A stretch of DNA of 12,928 nucleotides from Candidatus Rokuibacteriota bacterium (GTDB taxonomy: Bacteria > Methylomirabilota > Methylomirabilia > Rokubacteriales > CSP1-6), in assembly GCA_016201575.1 (NCBI GenBank), contig JACQCN010000085.1, positions 1 to 12,928 on the forward strand, given 5' to 3'. Below the pieces are notes generated by a model, which made no database searches, was not told the DNA's origin, and was given only the letters and a program-made list of their open reading frames with translations. Each line of letters starts with the position of its first letter. The first letter of the stretch is position 1. Both the position numbers and the translations under genes were made by a program. Of the stretch, positions 1 through 8,100 are shown in pieces.

Positions 1-128
1 ACTGTCCCGAGAGCTTCGGCAAATCGGTTGCCCTCCTTGCCTCCTCGGTAGCTACTGGGGCGCACCGACAATTCCCCAGGCCGGACTTGCACCGGCAAGA
101 ACACAGCACCTTTCCACGGCGCGGGTGA
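1..128 (-). ncRNA. Candidate structured RNA, possibly the 5' part of a group II intron (cut by window edge)
   Basis: No protein fits here, but the stretch folds into consecutive hairpins. Bases 8-12 (ccgag) pair with 44-48 (ctcgg) and enclose 18-22/28-32 (ggcaa/ttgcc). Bases 55-60 (ctgggg) pair with 74-79 (ccccag). Directly abutting is 80-84/92-96 (gccgg/ccggc). Read on the minus strand, the last stem-loop gives GCCGGTGCAAGTCCGGC. A 'GGTGCAAGTCC' hairpin is common in domain I of bacterial group II introns, and such introns often insert just downstream of genes, as here after the gene ending at 139. A cobalamin riboswitch also contains a similar GGTGCAAGTCC element, but no B12-box sequence is visible and the orientation leads away from any gene seen here. 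The pairings are seen directly; the intron identity is inferred from memory of the motif. The RT/maturase would lie outside the window. Confidence 0.35.
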
Positions 129-138
129 ATAGTGCAGG

Positions 139-2478
139 CTAGGGGTAGATGAGGGCCGACGCGCGACGCTTCAGGAAGCTCTCCCGCTCCATCTCGGCCC
201 AGGCCGTGAGCCGCTCCAGCGGCTCGTTCCGCAGGATCGCCCACATCGTCGAGCGGTTGACCAGAAGGTTCTGGATCAGCTCGGGCTTGTACTGGTCGCG
301 GTGGCGCGCGCGGAGCTCGCGCGCCAGGGCGAGCGCGACCGTGACCGGGCGGATCGTGTCACGGTTGGTCACCAGCAGCCGCACGCCCGCGCACTGAATG
401 GTCGCGTAGATGTCGGCCGCCGGCGTGAACCAGACGGGCTCGAAGCGGACGCCGGGCAGCGCGCGGCGGTTGAGCGCGTCGGCCAGGCCGTAGGGCTCGA
501 TCCACGGCGCGCCCACCACCTCGAAGGGCGCGTCCGTGCCCCGCCCCACCGACACGTTCGTCGCCTCCAGCAGGCCGATGCCGGAGTACAGGAGCGCCTG
601 CGTCACCGAGCGGATGTTCGGCGACGGGTTGGTCCACGGCAGCGCCGTCTCGTCGAACCACTGCGCGCGGTCCCAGTTCGTCAGCGGCACCACCGTGAGC
701 GTCACCGGGATGTGCTGCTCGACCGCGGCCAGGCGCGCGAACTCGCCGACCGTGAGACCGGTGCGCACGGGGATCGTGTGGGGCGCGGTGAAGGAGCGGA
801 GGTCCGGGTCCATCAGCGGGCCTTCCACGAACCGGCCGGTGATCGGGTTCGGCCGGTCGAGCACGTAGACCGGGATGTTGAACCGCGCGGCCTGCTCCAT
901 CGCGGAGACGAGCGTCGTCAGGTACGTGTAGTAGCGCACGCCCACGTCCTGGATGTCGTAGACGAGCGCGGTGACGCCCTGGAGCATCTCCGGCGTCGGC
1001 CGCCGGGTCGACCCGTAGAGGCTCCACACCGGCCGCCCCGTGACGGCGTCCACGCTGTTGGGCACGTCGGCGGTGGCGTCGCCGTTCAGCCCGTGCTCGG
1101 GCGAGAAGACCGCCTTGAGCGTCAGGTTGGGGGCGGCGGCGAAGAGGTCGATCGCGCGGTGGCGCGCCATGTCGATGCCCGTCTGGTTGGTGATGAGCCC
1201 CACCGACTTGCCGGCGAGGAGCGCGAAGTTCTGGCGGACGAGCGCGTCCAGCCCCGTCAGCACGGGGCCCGCGGAAAGCGCGGGCGGGTCGGCGGCGGGG
1301 CCCGAGGGCTCCGGATTCGTGGACATCGGCGTGAACGGCGGCGGCTCGGGGCCCTGGAAGAGCGCGGCGCCCACGGCGGCCGTCACGCGCGCGCGCAGCT
1401 CGCGGATGCGGCCGGCGCCGTTGCCGTTCGGGTGCACGCGGTTGGTGAGGAGGATCAGGTATGTGCGCGTCGGCGGATCGATCCACACCGTGGTGCCGGT
1501 GAAGCCCGTGTGCCCGACGGAGCCCGCGGGGAAGAAGAGGTACATCGGCGCCGCGTAGGGCGAGGTCACGTCCCAGCCGAGCCCGCGCGGGCTGTCGGGG
1601 TTGGGCCACGGCGTCCACATCGCCCGCACGGTGCTCGCGCGGAGCACGTGGCGGCCCTCGAGGGTGCCGCCGTCCACCAGCATGCGGCAGATCCGCGCGA
1701 GGTCGCGCGCCGACGAGAAGATGCCGGCGTGGCCGGCCACGCCGCCGAGCAGGCGCGCGCGCGGGTCGTGCACCGCGCCGCGCAGCAAGTGCCCGTTGAA
1801 GAACTCCGTGGGCGCGATGCGCGGGCGCAGGTCGCCGTCGGGCCGGTACGTGGTGTCGCGCAGCCCGAGCGGGCGGAAGAGGTGCCGGCGGAGGTAGCGG
1901 TCGAGCGGATCGCCGCTCACGCGGCGCACGACCTCGCCGAGGAGGATGAAGCCCATGTCGCTGTACTGGAAGCCGGTGCCCGGCGGGTAGTCGAGCGCGA
2001 TCGTGGCCAGCGCCCGCGCCGCCCCGGGGAAGCCCGCGCGCACGGCGGCGTCGGGCGGGACCGCGGGGAAGCCGGCGCGGTGCGCGAGCATGCGCCGGAT
2101 CGTGACCTGGCTGAAGGCGCGGCCCCGGAACTCGCGGAGGTAAGCGCCGAGCGGCGCGTCGAGGCGGATCCGGTTCCGCTCCACGAGCGACATCACGGCC
2201 AGCGTGGTGCCGAGGGGCTTGGTGAGCGAGGCGATGTCGAAGACGGTGTCCTCGGTCATTTGCTCCGGCGTGGGCACGACCTGGCGGAGGCCGAACGCGC
2301 GGTGGTAGAGGACGCGGTCGCCCTGCCCCACGAGGACCACGGCGCCCGGGATCTCGCCGGTGGCGACGACGTCGCGCACGGCGTCGTCGACGGCGGCGAA
2401 GTCGAAGGGCTGGGCGTGGGCGGGGACCGGAGCGAGCCAGAGCGCGAGCAGAGCGCCGATCAAGAGGGCCACGCGCAT
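139..2478 (-). CDS. Secreted serine hydrolase (beta-lactamase fold) fused to NamZ/DUF1343 exo-beta-N-acetylmuramidase
   Basis: A 779-residue protein of two enzymes in one chain. Residues 1-22 are a Sec signal peptide ending PAHA-Q. Residues ~25-375 are a beta-lactamase/class C-type serine hydrolase (PF00144) with SLTK at 84-87 (the SxxK nucleophile motif), YSD at 172-174 (YxN position) and HTG at 323-325 (KTG position). A proline-rich linker (~376-405) leads to a full DUF1343/NamZ domain (~407-779) with SPEHG at 459-463, whose Glu461 is the probable catalytic acid, and the conserved DIQDVGVRYYTY at 508-519. In Bacillus subtilis, NamZ removes terminal MurNAc from peptidoglycan chains and is encoded beside AmiE, a beta-lactamase-fold muramyl-peptide amidase; this fusion combines those two families. 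An in-frame ATG exists at 2493, but it lies inside the likely -10 element and would add five residues before the signal peptide, so 2478 is preferred. No Shine-Dalgarno sequence is seen. The gene is divergent from the SDR gene. Domain calls are firm; substrate is inferred. Confidence 0.9.
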   Translation of the reverse strand: MRVALLIGALLALWLAPVPAHAQPFDFAAVDDAVRDVVATGEIPGAVVLVGQGDRVLYHRAFGLRQVVPTPEQMTEDTVFDIASLTKPLGTTLAVMSLVERNRIRLDAPLGAYLREFRGRAFSQVTIRRMLAHRAGFPAVPPDAAVRAGFPGAARALATIALDYPPGTGFQYSDMGFILLGEVVRRVSGDPLDRYLRRHLFRPLGLRDTTYRPDGDLRPRIAPTEFFNGHLLRGAVHDPRARLLGGVAGHAGIFSSARDLARICRMLVDGGTLEGRHVLRASTVRAMWTPWPNPDSPRGLGWDVTSPYAAPMYLFFPAGSVGHTGFTGTTVWIDPPTRTYLILLTNRVHPNGNGAGRIRELRARVTAAVGAALFQGPEPPPFTPMSTNPEPSGPAADPPALSAGPVLTGLDALVRQNFALLAGKSVGLITNQTGIDMARHRAIDLFAAAPNLTLKAVFSPEHGLNGDATADVPNSVDAVTGRPVWSLYGSTRRPTPEMLQGVTALVYDIQDVGVRYYTYLTTLVSAMEQAARFNIPVYVLDRPNPITGRFVEGPLMDPDLRSFTAPHTIPVRTGLTVGEFARLAAVEQHIPVTLTVVPLTNWDRAQWFDETALPWTNPSPNIRSVTQALLYSGIGLLEATNVSVGRGTDAPFEVVGAPWIEPYGLADALNRRALPGVRFEPVWFTPAADIYATIQCAGVRLLVTNRDTIRPVTVALALARELRARHRDQYKPELIQNLLVNRSTMWAILRNEPLERLTAWAEMERESFLKRRASALIYP

Positions 2479-2488
2479 CGTTGGCCCA

Positions 2489-2497
2489 ATCATAGCA
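2489..2497 (-). promoter_or_regulatory. Extended -10 promoter motif TGCTATGAT before the hydrolase-NamZ gene
   Basis: On the minus strand TG-C-TATGAT matches an extended -10 (TGnTATAAT) at all but one base and ends 10 nt before the ATG at 2478. No recognisable -35 lies 16-18 nt upstream. A start site ~7 nt below the motif would leave a leader of only a few bases, so the mRNA is probably leaderless or nearly so, consistent with the missing Shine-Dalgarno sequence. Confidence 0.5.
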
Positions 2498-2532
2498 TCG
2501 GCCCGCGGTTTCCCGCGCACCCTCGCCGGGTG

Positions 2533-2541
2533 TGCTACGAT
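2533..2541 (+). promoter_or_regulatory. Extended -10 promoter motif TGCTACGAT before the SDR gene
   Basis: TG-C-TACGAT ends 9 nt before the ATG at 2551. It shares TGCTA-G-T with the motif of the divergent gene and with the one at 8953-8961. No convincing -35 is seen and no Shine-Dalgarno sequence lies between motif and start, pointing to a (near-)leaderless transcript. The two divergent promoters share a 72-bp intergenic region. Confidence 0.5.
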
Positions 2542-2550
2542 TCGCCCACG

Positions 2551-3450
2551 ATGCACCGGGTGTTCGTCACCGGGGGTACGGGCTTCGTCGGCCGCACCCT
2601 CATCCAGGCGCTCCGCGCGGAGGGCCACGTGGTCCGGTGCCTCGTCCGCCGCGGCTCCGAGCACGACCTGCGGGGCTTCGAGGCCATCGAGCGCGTCGAG
2701 GGGGACGTGCTCGCGCGGGCCTCGCTCGACGAGGCGATGTCCGGCTGCGACGCGGTCGTCCATCTCGTGGGCATCATCCGCGAGCACCCCGCGCGCGGGA
2801 TCACCTTCGAGCGCCTCCACGTCGACGCGACGCTGAACGTCCTGGCCGCCGCCACCACCGTGGGCGTCCGCCGCCTCCTTCACATGAGCGCGCTCGGCGC
2901 GCGGCCCGACGCCCGCGCGCGCTACCATCGCACCAAGTGGCGCGCGGAGGAGGCCGTGCGGTCGAGCGGGCTCGACTGGACGATCTTCCGCCCGTCCATT
3001 ATCTACGGGCCCGACGACGGGTTCGTGACGACGCTGGCGCGCGCGGTGCGGCGCCTGCCCGTGGTGCCGGTCATCGGCGCCGGCAACACGCGGCTCCAGC
3101 CGGTGCCGGCGCAGACCGTCGCCGAGGGCTTCGCGCGCGCGCTCGACCAGGCGGCCTCGCTCGGGCAGACCTACGAGGTGGGCGGCCCCGAGCCGCACAC
3201 GCTCAACGAGATCATCGACCTGCTCGGCGAGATCCTGAAACGGCGGAAGGTGCGGAAGGTGCACGTCCCCTTCCCCCTCGTGCGGCGCCTGGCGCGCGTG
3301 CTGCAGGGCCTGCCCTTCTTCCCGGTCACGACCGACCAGCTCCGCATGCTCGAGGAGGACAACGTCTGCGATCCGACCCCGTTTTACCGCACCTTCGGCC
3401 TCTCGCCGGTGCCGCTCGCGAAGGGGCTCGAGCGGATGCTCGTGCCGTGA
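2551..3450 (+). CDS. NDUFA9-like atypical SDR family NAD(P)-binding protein
   Basis: A 299-residue protein of the atypical short-chain dehydrogenase group related to complex I subunit NDUFA9. The N-terminal Rossmann fold carries TGGTGFVG at residues 7-14 (TGxxGxxG dinucleotide motif), an acidic-turn GDV at 51-53, the strand HLVGI at 71-75, and a YHRTK sequence at 125-129 in the position of the SDR YxxxK pair. FRPSIIYGP at 146-154 is the typical loop after the active-site helix. Proteins of this group in bacteria bind NAD(P)(H) and are variously linked to quinone/lipid modification or respiratory-complex stability; the substrate cannot be read from the sequence. The length matches the family (about 290-320). 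The ATG at 2551 is fixed by the Rossmann strand beginning at once. The stop overlaps the GTG start of the next small gene (GTGA), so the two are co-translated. Confidence 0.88.
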   Translation: MHRVFVTGGTGFVGRTLIQALRAEGHVVRCLVRRGSEHDLRGFEAIERVEGDVLARASLDEAMSGCDAVVHLVGIIREHPARGITFERLHVDATLNVLAAATTVGVRRLLHMSALGARPDARARYHRTKWRAEEAVRSSGLDWTIFRPSIIYGPDDGFVTTLARAVRRLPVVPVIGAGNTRLQPVPAQTVAEGFARALDQAASLGQTYEVGGPEPHTLNEIIDLLGEILKRRKVRKVHVPFPLVRRLARVLQGLPFFPVTTDQLRMLEEDNVCDPTPFYRTFGLSPVPLAKGLERMLVP

Positions 3451-3635
3451 GCACGCCGTTCGGGACCTCGCTCCGCCGGGACCCCACGGACCCGCGCGGC
3501 CTCAAGGAGCGGATCGACGCGCTGCTCCGGCACCTGCCGGACTACTGGCAGCGCTTCGAGGCCGTGAAGGCCGCGCTCGTCCTCGAGCAGACCCAAGCGG
3601 CGGCCGCGCGCCCGGGCCTCCTCGGGCGCGACTAG
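3447..3635 (+). CDS. Small unknown protein (62 aa) translationally coupled to the SDR gene
   Basis: A GTG start at 3447-3449 overlaps the SDR stop TGA (3448-3450), the classic GTGA coupling arrangement, and opens a 62-residue frame ending at TAG 3633-3635. I do not recognise the family. The product is soluble and charged. Residues ~18-55 look helical and amphipathic (RIDALLRHLPDYWQRFEAVK), containing a YWQRFEAVKAAL stretch, then an alanine-rich tail. There is no signal peptide or membrane segment. The same GTGA overlap joins the exporter and barrel genes at 5157-5160, so this start style fits the genome. The tight coupling suggests a partner or small accessory of the SDR protein. The main doubt is whether such a short frame is expressed. 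Confidence 0.6.
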   Translation: MSTPFGTSLRRDPTDPRGLKERIDALLRHLPDYWQRFEAVKAALVLEQTQAAAARPGLLGRD

Positions 3636-3685
3636 GAATCGGAGGGAACCTCGACGGCCCCTTCCCCTGGCCGCGATGGGACCGC

Positions 3686-3806
3686 TCGCCGCCCGTGAAC
3701 TCACGAACGGCAGCGCCGTCCCGCATGACGAGGACCCGGTGGCTCAGCGCCAGCACTTCCTTCAGCTCGGAGGAGATGAGGACAATGGCGACGCCCTGAG
3801 TGCGGC
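3686..3806 (-). pseudogene. Remnant of the C-terminal end of a sugar-type ABC transporter ATPase
   Basis: On the minus strand this frame reads GVAIVLISSELKEVLALSHR followed by VLVMRDG and VREF. This is the conserved segment after the second H-loop position in RbsA/MglA-type double ATPases, where the usual form is LLISSELPEVL...DRILVMRDG. Only about 40 residues are recognisable. Sequence before ~3806 (EEWKPRAPALHSA) and after ~3686 no longer matches, and there is no Walker A, signature motif or start. The frame stays open to 3502 only as antisense of the 62-residue gene. The piece lies between the plus-strand SDR pair and the barrel gene, and is interpreted as debris from a lost sugar ABC operon. 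The other bases of 3636-3876 hold nothing I can identify. Confidence 0.6.
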
Positions 3807-3876
3807 CGGCGGCGGAATGGAGGGCCGGAGCCCTCGGCTTCCACTCCTCCGGCTGTTGGGCCCCGCCTGACGCGGG

Positions 3877-5160
3877 TCAGAAGCTCCAGCGAAGCTCGGC
3901 GTAGGCGGTGGTGTTGTCTCGGAGGTTCCCGAAGAACGAGACGCGGTCGCCGCCGAACACGTCGGCGCCGACGATGGCCTTCCAGCGGTCGGTCAGCGCG
4001 TAGGTCACCTTGGGCCGGAGGGTGTAGTCGAGGCGGGTGAGCGAGAGGGCCGAGGCCAGCTCGGCTTCCAGCGTCTCGTGGAACCATTTGTAGCTGACGC
4101 GGAGGGAGATGCCGTGCTGGACCTGGTCGAGCTGGTTCGTGACCACAGCCTGCTGGATCGCGAGGGCCCGCTGGAGGGCGTTCTGGACCTCGAAGGGGCT
4201 CCGGAACCCGTAGATGACGCGCGTGAAGTACTGGACGTTGATGTTCAGGTACTCGATGAAGGTCCGGTCACCGCCGAGTACCAGGAAGAAGAACGGGTTC
4301 TTGACGTCCGGCCTGTCGCCCCGCGCGTCCTCGGTGAAGGTGTACGCGGCCTCGGCCCTGAGCCCGTAGCGACCGACGGTCGCGGCGGCGTCGGCCCCGA
4401 TCACCCGGATCTGGTGGTGTCTGAGCAGGACCTCGACCGACGAGGGAGTGACCAGGCCGAGCCCCGCGTCCGGCGAGAGATCAAAGCCGTCGAAGTAGGA
4501 CACCGACCAGTCGACGGCCTCGCCCGTCTGCTCGATCCTGGCCGCCCACTGACCGAGTGTCGAATCGGGCATGCGCTCGCGGATCGTCGCCGGCGGTAGC
4601 GGCCGCCGGATCGGTATCGTGTTCGGGATGAACTCCGGGAGCCACAACCCGCTGATGGCGAGGCCCCCAAGGTGATAGGTCGCCTTGACGGCAGCGGCCC
4701 CGAGCCGCTGGTCGTCGTCGTCGGGCACGAGCAGCGTGAAGTCTCGCGGGGAGAGGTTGTCGGTGGGGTTGATGCGATCCGCTCGGCCCCAGACGATGAT
4801 CTGCCGGCCGAGCCGGAGGTCGAGGGGACCGAGGGCCAGATCCACATAGCCCTCGCGTAGCGCGCCGTCGGTCGCCTCCTCGTGGACGAGGTCCTCGTTC
4901 CTGACCCACCCCTCGATCAGGAGGGAGGCATCGGGCCAGAGCTTCGGCGCGACCTTGAGCCAGAGCGAGGCCGTCGCGAGGTGCTCCCGGTCGTCGAGCT
5001 CTCGCGAAGAGCTCCAGTATCCCCCCCGGATCGAGCCGGACAGGTTCGCCTGCTGCGCGAGGCGGCCGAGCCCCTCTCGAGGCGGCTCGGTCTCCTCGGC
5101 GACGGCGAGCGCCGGTGACAGCAGGGCGACGGCGAGCAGCGCCCATCGTCTCCATCTCAC
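3877..5160 (-). CDS. Outer-membrane beta-barrel protein, DUF1302-like
   Basis: A 427-residue outer-membrane protein. Residues 1-21 form a Sec signal peptide ending LAVA. The mature part has alternating beta-strand patterns throughout and ends in Trp-Ser-Phe, the terminal aromatic signal used for barrel insertion. Residues ~116-153 carry the diagnostic block RLGRQIIVWGRADRINPTDN, then LSPRDF and PDDDDQRLG, which I associate with DUF1302-type barrels encoded beside RND exporters and LolA-like proteins. It is shorter than the ~600-residue pseudomonad DUF1302 proteins. The GTG start at 5158-5160 overlaps the TGA stop of the exporter gene (GTGA), so the two are one translationally coupled operon. 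The probable role is the outer-membrane end of a hydrophobic-substrate export or assembly route, with substrate unknown. Family placement is by motif recall, not search. Confidence 0.8.
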   Translation of the reverse strand: MRWRRWALLAVALLSPALAVAEETEPPREGLGRLAQQANLSGSIRGGYWSSSRELDDREHLATASLWLKVAPKLWPDASLLIEGWVRNEDLVHEEATDGALREGYVDLALGPLDLRLGRQIIVWGRADRINPTDNLSPRDFTLLVPDDDDQRLGAAAVKATYHLGGLAISGLWLPEFIPNTIPIRRPLPPATIRERMPDSTLGQWAARIEQTGEAVDWSVSYFDGFDLSPDAGLGLVTPSSVEVLLRHHQIRVIGADAAATVGRYGLRAEAAYTFTEDARGDRPDVKNPFFFLVLGGDRTFIEYLNINVQYFTRVIYGFRSPFEVQNALQRALAIQQAVVTNQLDQVQHGISLRVSYKWFHETLEAELASALSLTRLDYTLRPKVTYALTDRWKAIVGADVFGGDRVSFFGNLRDNTTAYAELRWSF

Positions 5161-8100
5161 GGCTCGCGTTCCATGTACCGCGTCGTGAAGAACTCATCCT
5201 TGACCTGCTGATTCACCTTGTAGTTCTCGAAGCGGATGATGGTCCGGTGCCCGGTCTGGAGGTTCTCCGCCTCGAACTGCATGGCCTGCCACCTCCCGCG
5301 CGCCGGGTCCAGGAGCCGCACATCGGTGAACCGGGACGTCTTGAGCGGCTCGCCCGCCTGGTCCCAGAACTCGCCCTTGATGGTGAGTAGGTTGTCCTTC
5401 CGGATCCAGCTCAGACGCTTGGACAAGCCGCTGTTCGACTTCACCGTGTCGTTCTTCGGGATCGACTCGATCACGTAGCACGGCTGGCCGTCCAGCTGCT
5501 CCTCTCGCACCAGGCGGTGGCCCCACTCCTCGACCTTGTGGCCGATCACATCGCCGTACGAGAAATCGGTGCCGACGAAACTGTCCTTCTTGTTGGAGGC
5601 GACGAGCCGCCGGACCTTCTTGAGTGCCGGCAGGTAGATCCAGATGTCGTCGTCCGTGTCGGAGTGCTCGACCAGGAGCGTGACCGTGCCCTTCACGTCC
5701 GGCGGGGAGAGAAAGCGGACCATCCGCCGGTTGTCGATGCCGTTGGGCTGGAGCTTCGAGGTCCCGAAGGTCTTCCGCACGCGCTCCTGGCCCGTCTTGT
5801 TTATCAGCGTGAACGTGGCGTCCGAGGTGGAATCGACGAACTTCGAGACGACGAAGTTCTTCTCCATGATCTCCTTCGCCGTCGGGTCGGCGGCCCACGT
5901 GTGGCCGAACGTGAGGCCGAGCCCGAGGGTGACGGCCAGGAGCGTGGCGATCTCGACGGCCGGCGTCCCGCGCTGGCGAACCTCCCCGAACACGAAGCGG
6001 GGGCGGAACGTCAGGATCAGGCTCGGCAGGAGCGTCAGCGCGCCGAGGGCGCTCACGAGCATCGCGGTGGCGATCTGGATCGCGTACCACATGTGCAGGT
6101 AGAAGCCATAGGACAGGAGGAGCACCGCGTAGCCTCCCGAGATGGCCGAGGCGACGAAGAGGATCGCCTTGCCGGCCGTGGTGTAGGCGGTGCGAACCGC
6201 CGCGACCTCGTCCCCGCCGCGCGCCAGCTCCTCGCGCAGGCGGTAGATGAAGTAGATCGCGTAGTCGGCCCCGATCCCCACGGCCATCGCGGAGATGACG
6301 GCCGTCGCGATGTTGAGCCGCATTCCCGTCAGGCCCATGAAGCCGAAGTTCGCCAGGACCGCCAGGATCAGCGGCACGAGCACGAGGATGCCCGCCAGCA
6401 GCGACCGGAAGACCAGGGAGGTGATCACCAGGATGACCGCGCCGATCTGGATGATGTTCAGGATCTTTCCGTGGACCATCACCTCGTTGATGGCCATGCC
6501 CTGCGACGCGCCTCCGCCGATCCGGAACGTGACCCGGTCTCCGAGCTGGCCCGGCAGGAACGCCTGCAGCTTGTCGACCAGTCCCTGGATGTACGAGCTG
6601 CTGCTGGTCTTCAGGAAGATCAGGACGTTCGCGTAGCGGTAGCCGTAGTCGACGTAGCTGTCGAAGTCACCCGGCTCTCCCGACATCGAGTAGAGCAGGA
6701 GGTACTGGGAGATGAGATCGCGATTGTCCGGGATCCGGTCGTAGGCGGGGTCGTCGCCATGCATCGCCCGGTTCATCCGCTTGATGAAGTCCACGATGGA
6801 GAGTGTCTTGCCGACGTGCGGCTGGCCCTCCAGGAACCGCTGGGCCGCCTCCATCGCTCCGAGGACGCGGGGCTCCTTGATCGCGTCGTCCTCCTTCCCC
6901 TCGATCATGAGATAGAGGATGTTGGTCCCGCCGAGGCGCTCGTTCAGGGCGTCATCTTCCCTCCGGAACGCCAGGCCGCTGAAGAAATAGCTCTTCTGGC
7001 TGTTGTCGACCACCACCTGCGTGGCCCCTGCCGCCCAGAGCACGAGCAGGAGCCCGGTCCCCATGTAGATTCGCCGCCGGCGAGGGCCGCTCACCCACGC
7101 GGCGATGGTCTCGGTGATCCGGTCCCACACCCGCCGCTCACGCTCGCGGCGGCTCTCGCGTTCCTTCGGCGCGGGGAGCAGCGACCGGAGCGCCGGGATG
7201 AACGTCATCTCCAGGATGAGGGCGCTCACGATCCCGATCCCGGTGAACACGCCGAACGTCCGGATGGTGGTGATCTGGAACACGATGAGCGAGAAGAAGC
7301 CGAGCGCCGCCACGATGCCGGCCGTGAGCATCGCGGGGCCGATCCGCGTCACCGATTCCACGACGGCAGCCCGGTTGGCCTCGGACGGCGCGAGGGTGGT
7401 GGTCTGTCGCAGGCGGCCGTATTCCTCGTAGTAGCGCTTGAGGATCTGGACCGCGTGGCCCGCCGCGACCGCCAGGATCAGGATCGGCGTGGTCGAGTTG
7501 AACACGTCCATCGGGACGCCGCCGAGTCCCATGACCCCGAGCCCCCAGATGACCGCGAGCAGCGCCGTCACCAGCGGCAGCACCAGCCCCTGGATCGTTC
7601 GGAACGCCTCGTAGTGGATCAGACCCGTGATGAGGACGGCGAGCGGGAACAGGAATCCCATCCGCTGGGAATACTTCTCGAGCTGATCGAGGAAGACGGG
7701 AAGGCCGCTGACCGCGACCTGCACGGAATCGTCGCGCTCGCGGTCCACGATCGGCCGGACCTTCTCCATGATCGCCCGGAAGCCGCCCTTGCCCTCGGGA
7801 CGCTTGAACTCCGCGATGACCGCCACGGTGCGCTCGTCCTTGGACACGATCGCGTCGAGGTAGGCGGGATTCGCGCGCACCGCCCGCCGGAGCGCGTCGA
7901 TCGCCTGCGGCGTCTGCGGCACCGTCTCCATCAGCGGCCGCACCTCCATCCCGTCCGCGGTTCCGGCGATGTTCTTGGCCTTCCGCGCCGACAGGCTCAG
8001 CACGTTGCCCTTCACGACGCCGGGTGTGCTGACGAGCGCGGCGGTGACCCGCTGGACCTTGGCCAGCACCTCGGGCCGGAAGACATCGCCGTCCTTCGGC

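Noticed and set aside
1..128. Cobalamin riboswitch
   Set aside because: GGTGCAAGTCC is shared with cobalamin riboswitches, but no B12-box sequence is seen and no gene lies downstream on the same strand within the window.
301..3450. Very long open frames opposite or overlapping the hydrolase-NamZ gene (a plus-strand frame across 301-2550, and the minus-strand frame upstream of 2493 to 3264)
   Set aside because: Compositions rich in Arg/Ala/His/Val with no recognisable domain; they mirror real genes on the opposite strand and arise from high-GC codon bias. The real starts are at 2478 (minus) and 2551 (plus).
3676..3870. 64-residue plus-strand frame in the gap after the SDR pair
   Set aside because: No Shine-Dalgarno sequence, no family, and it lies opposite the recognisable ABC-ATPase remnant.
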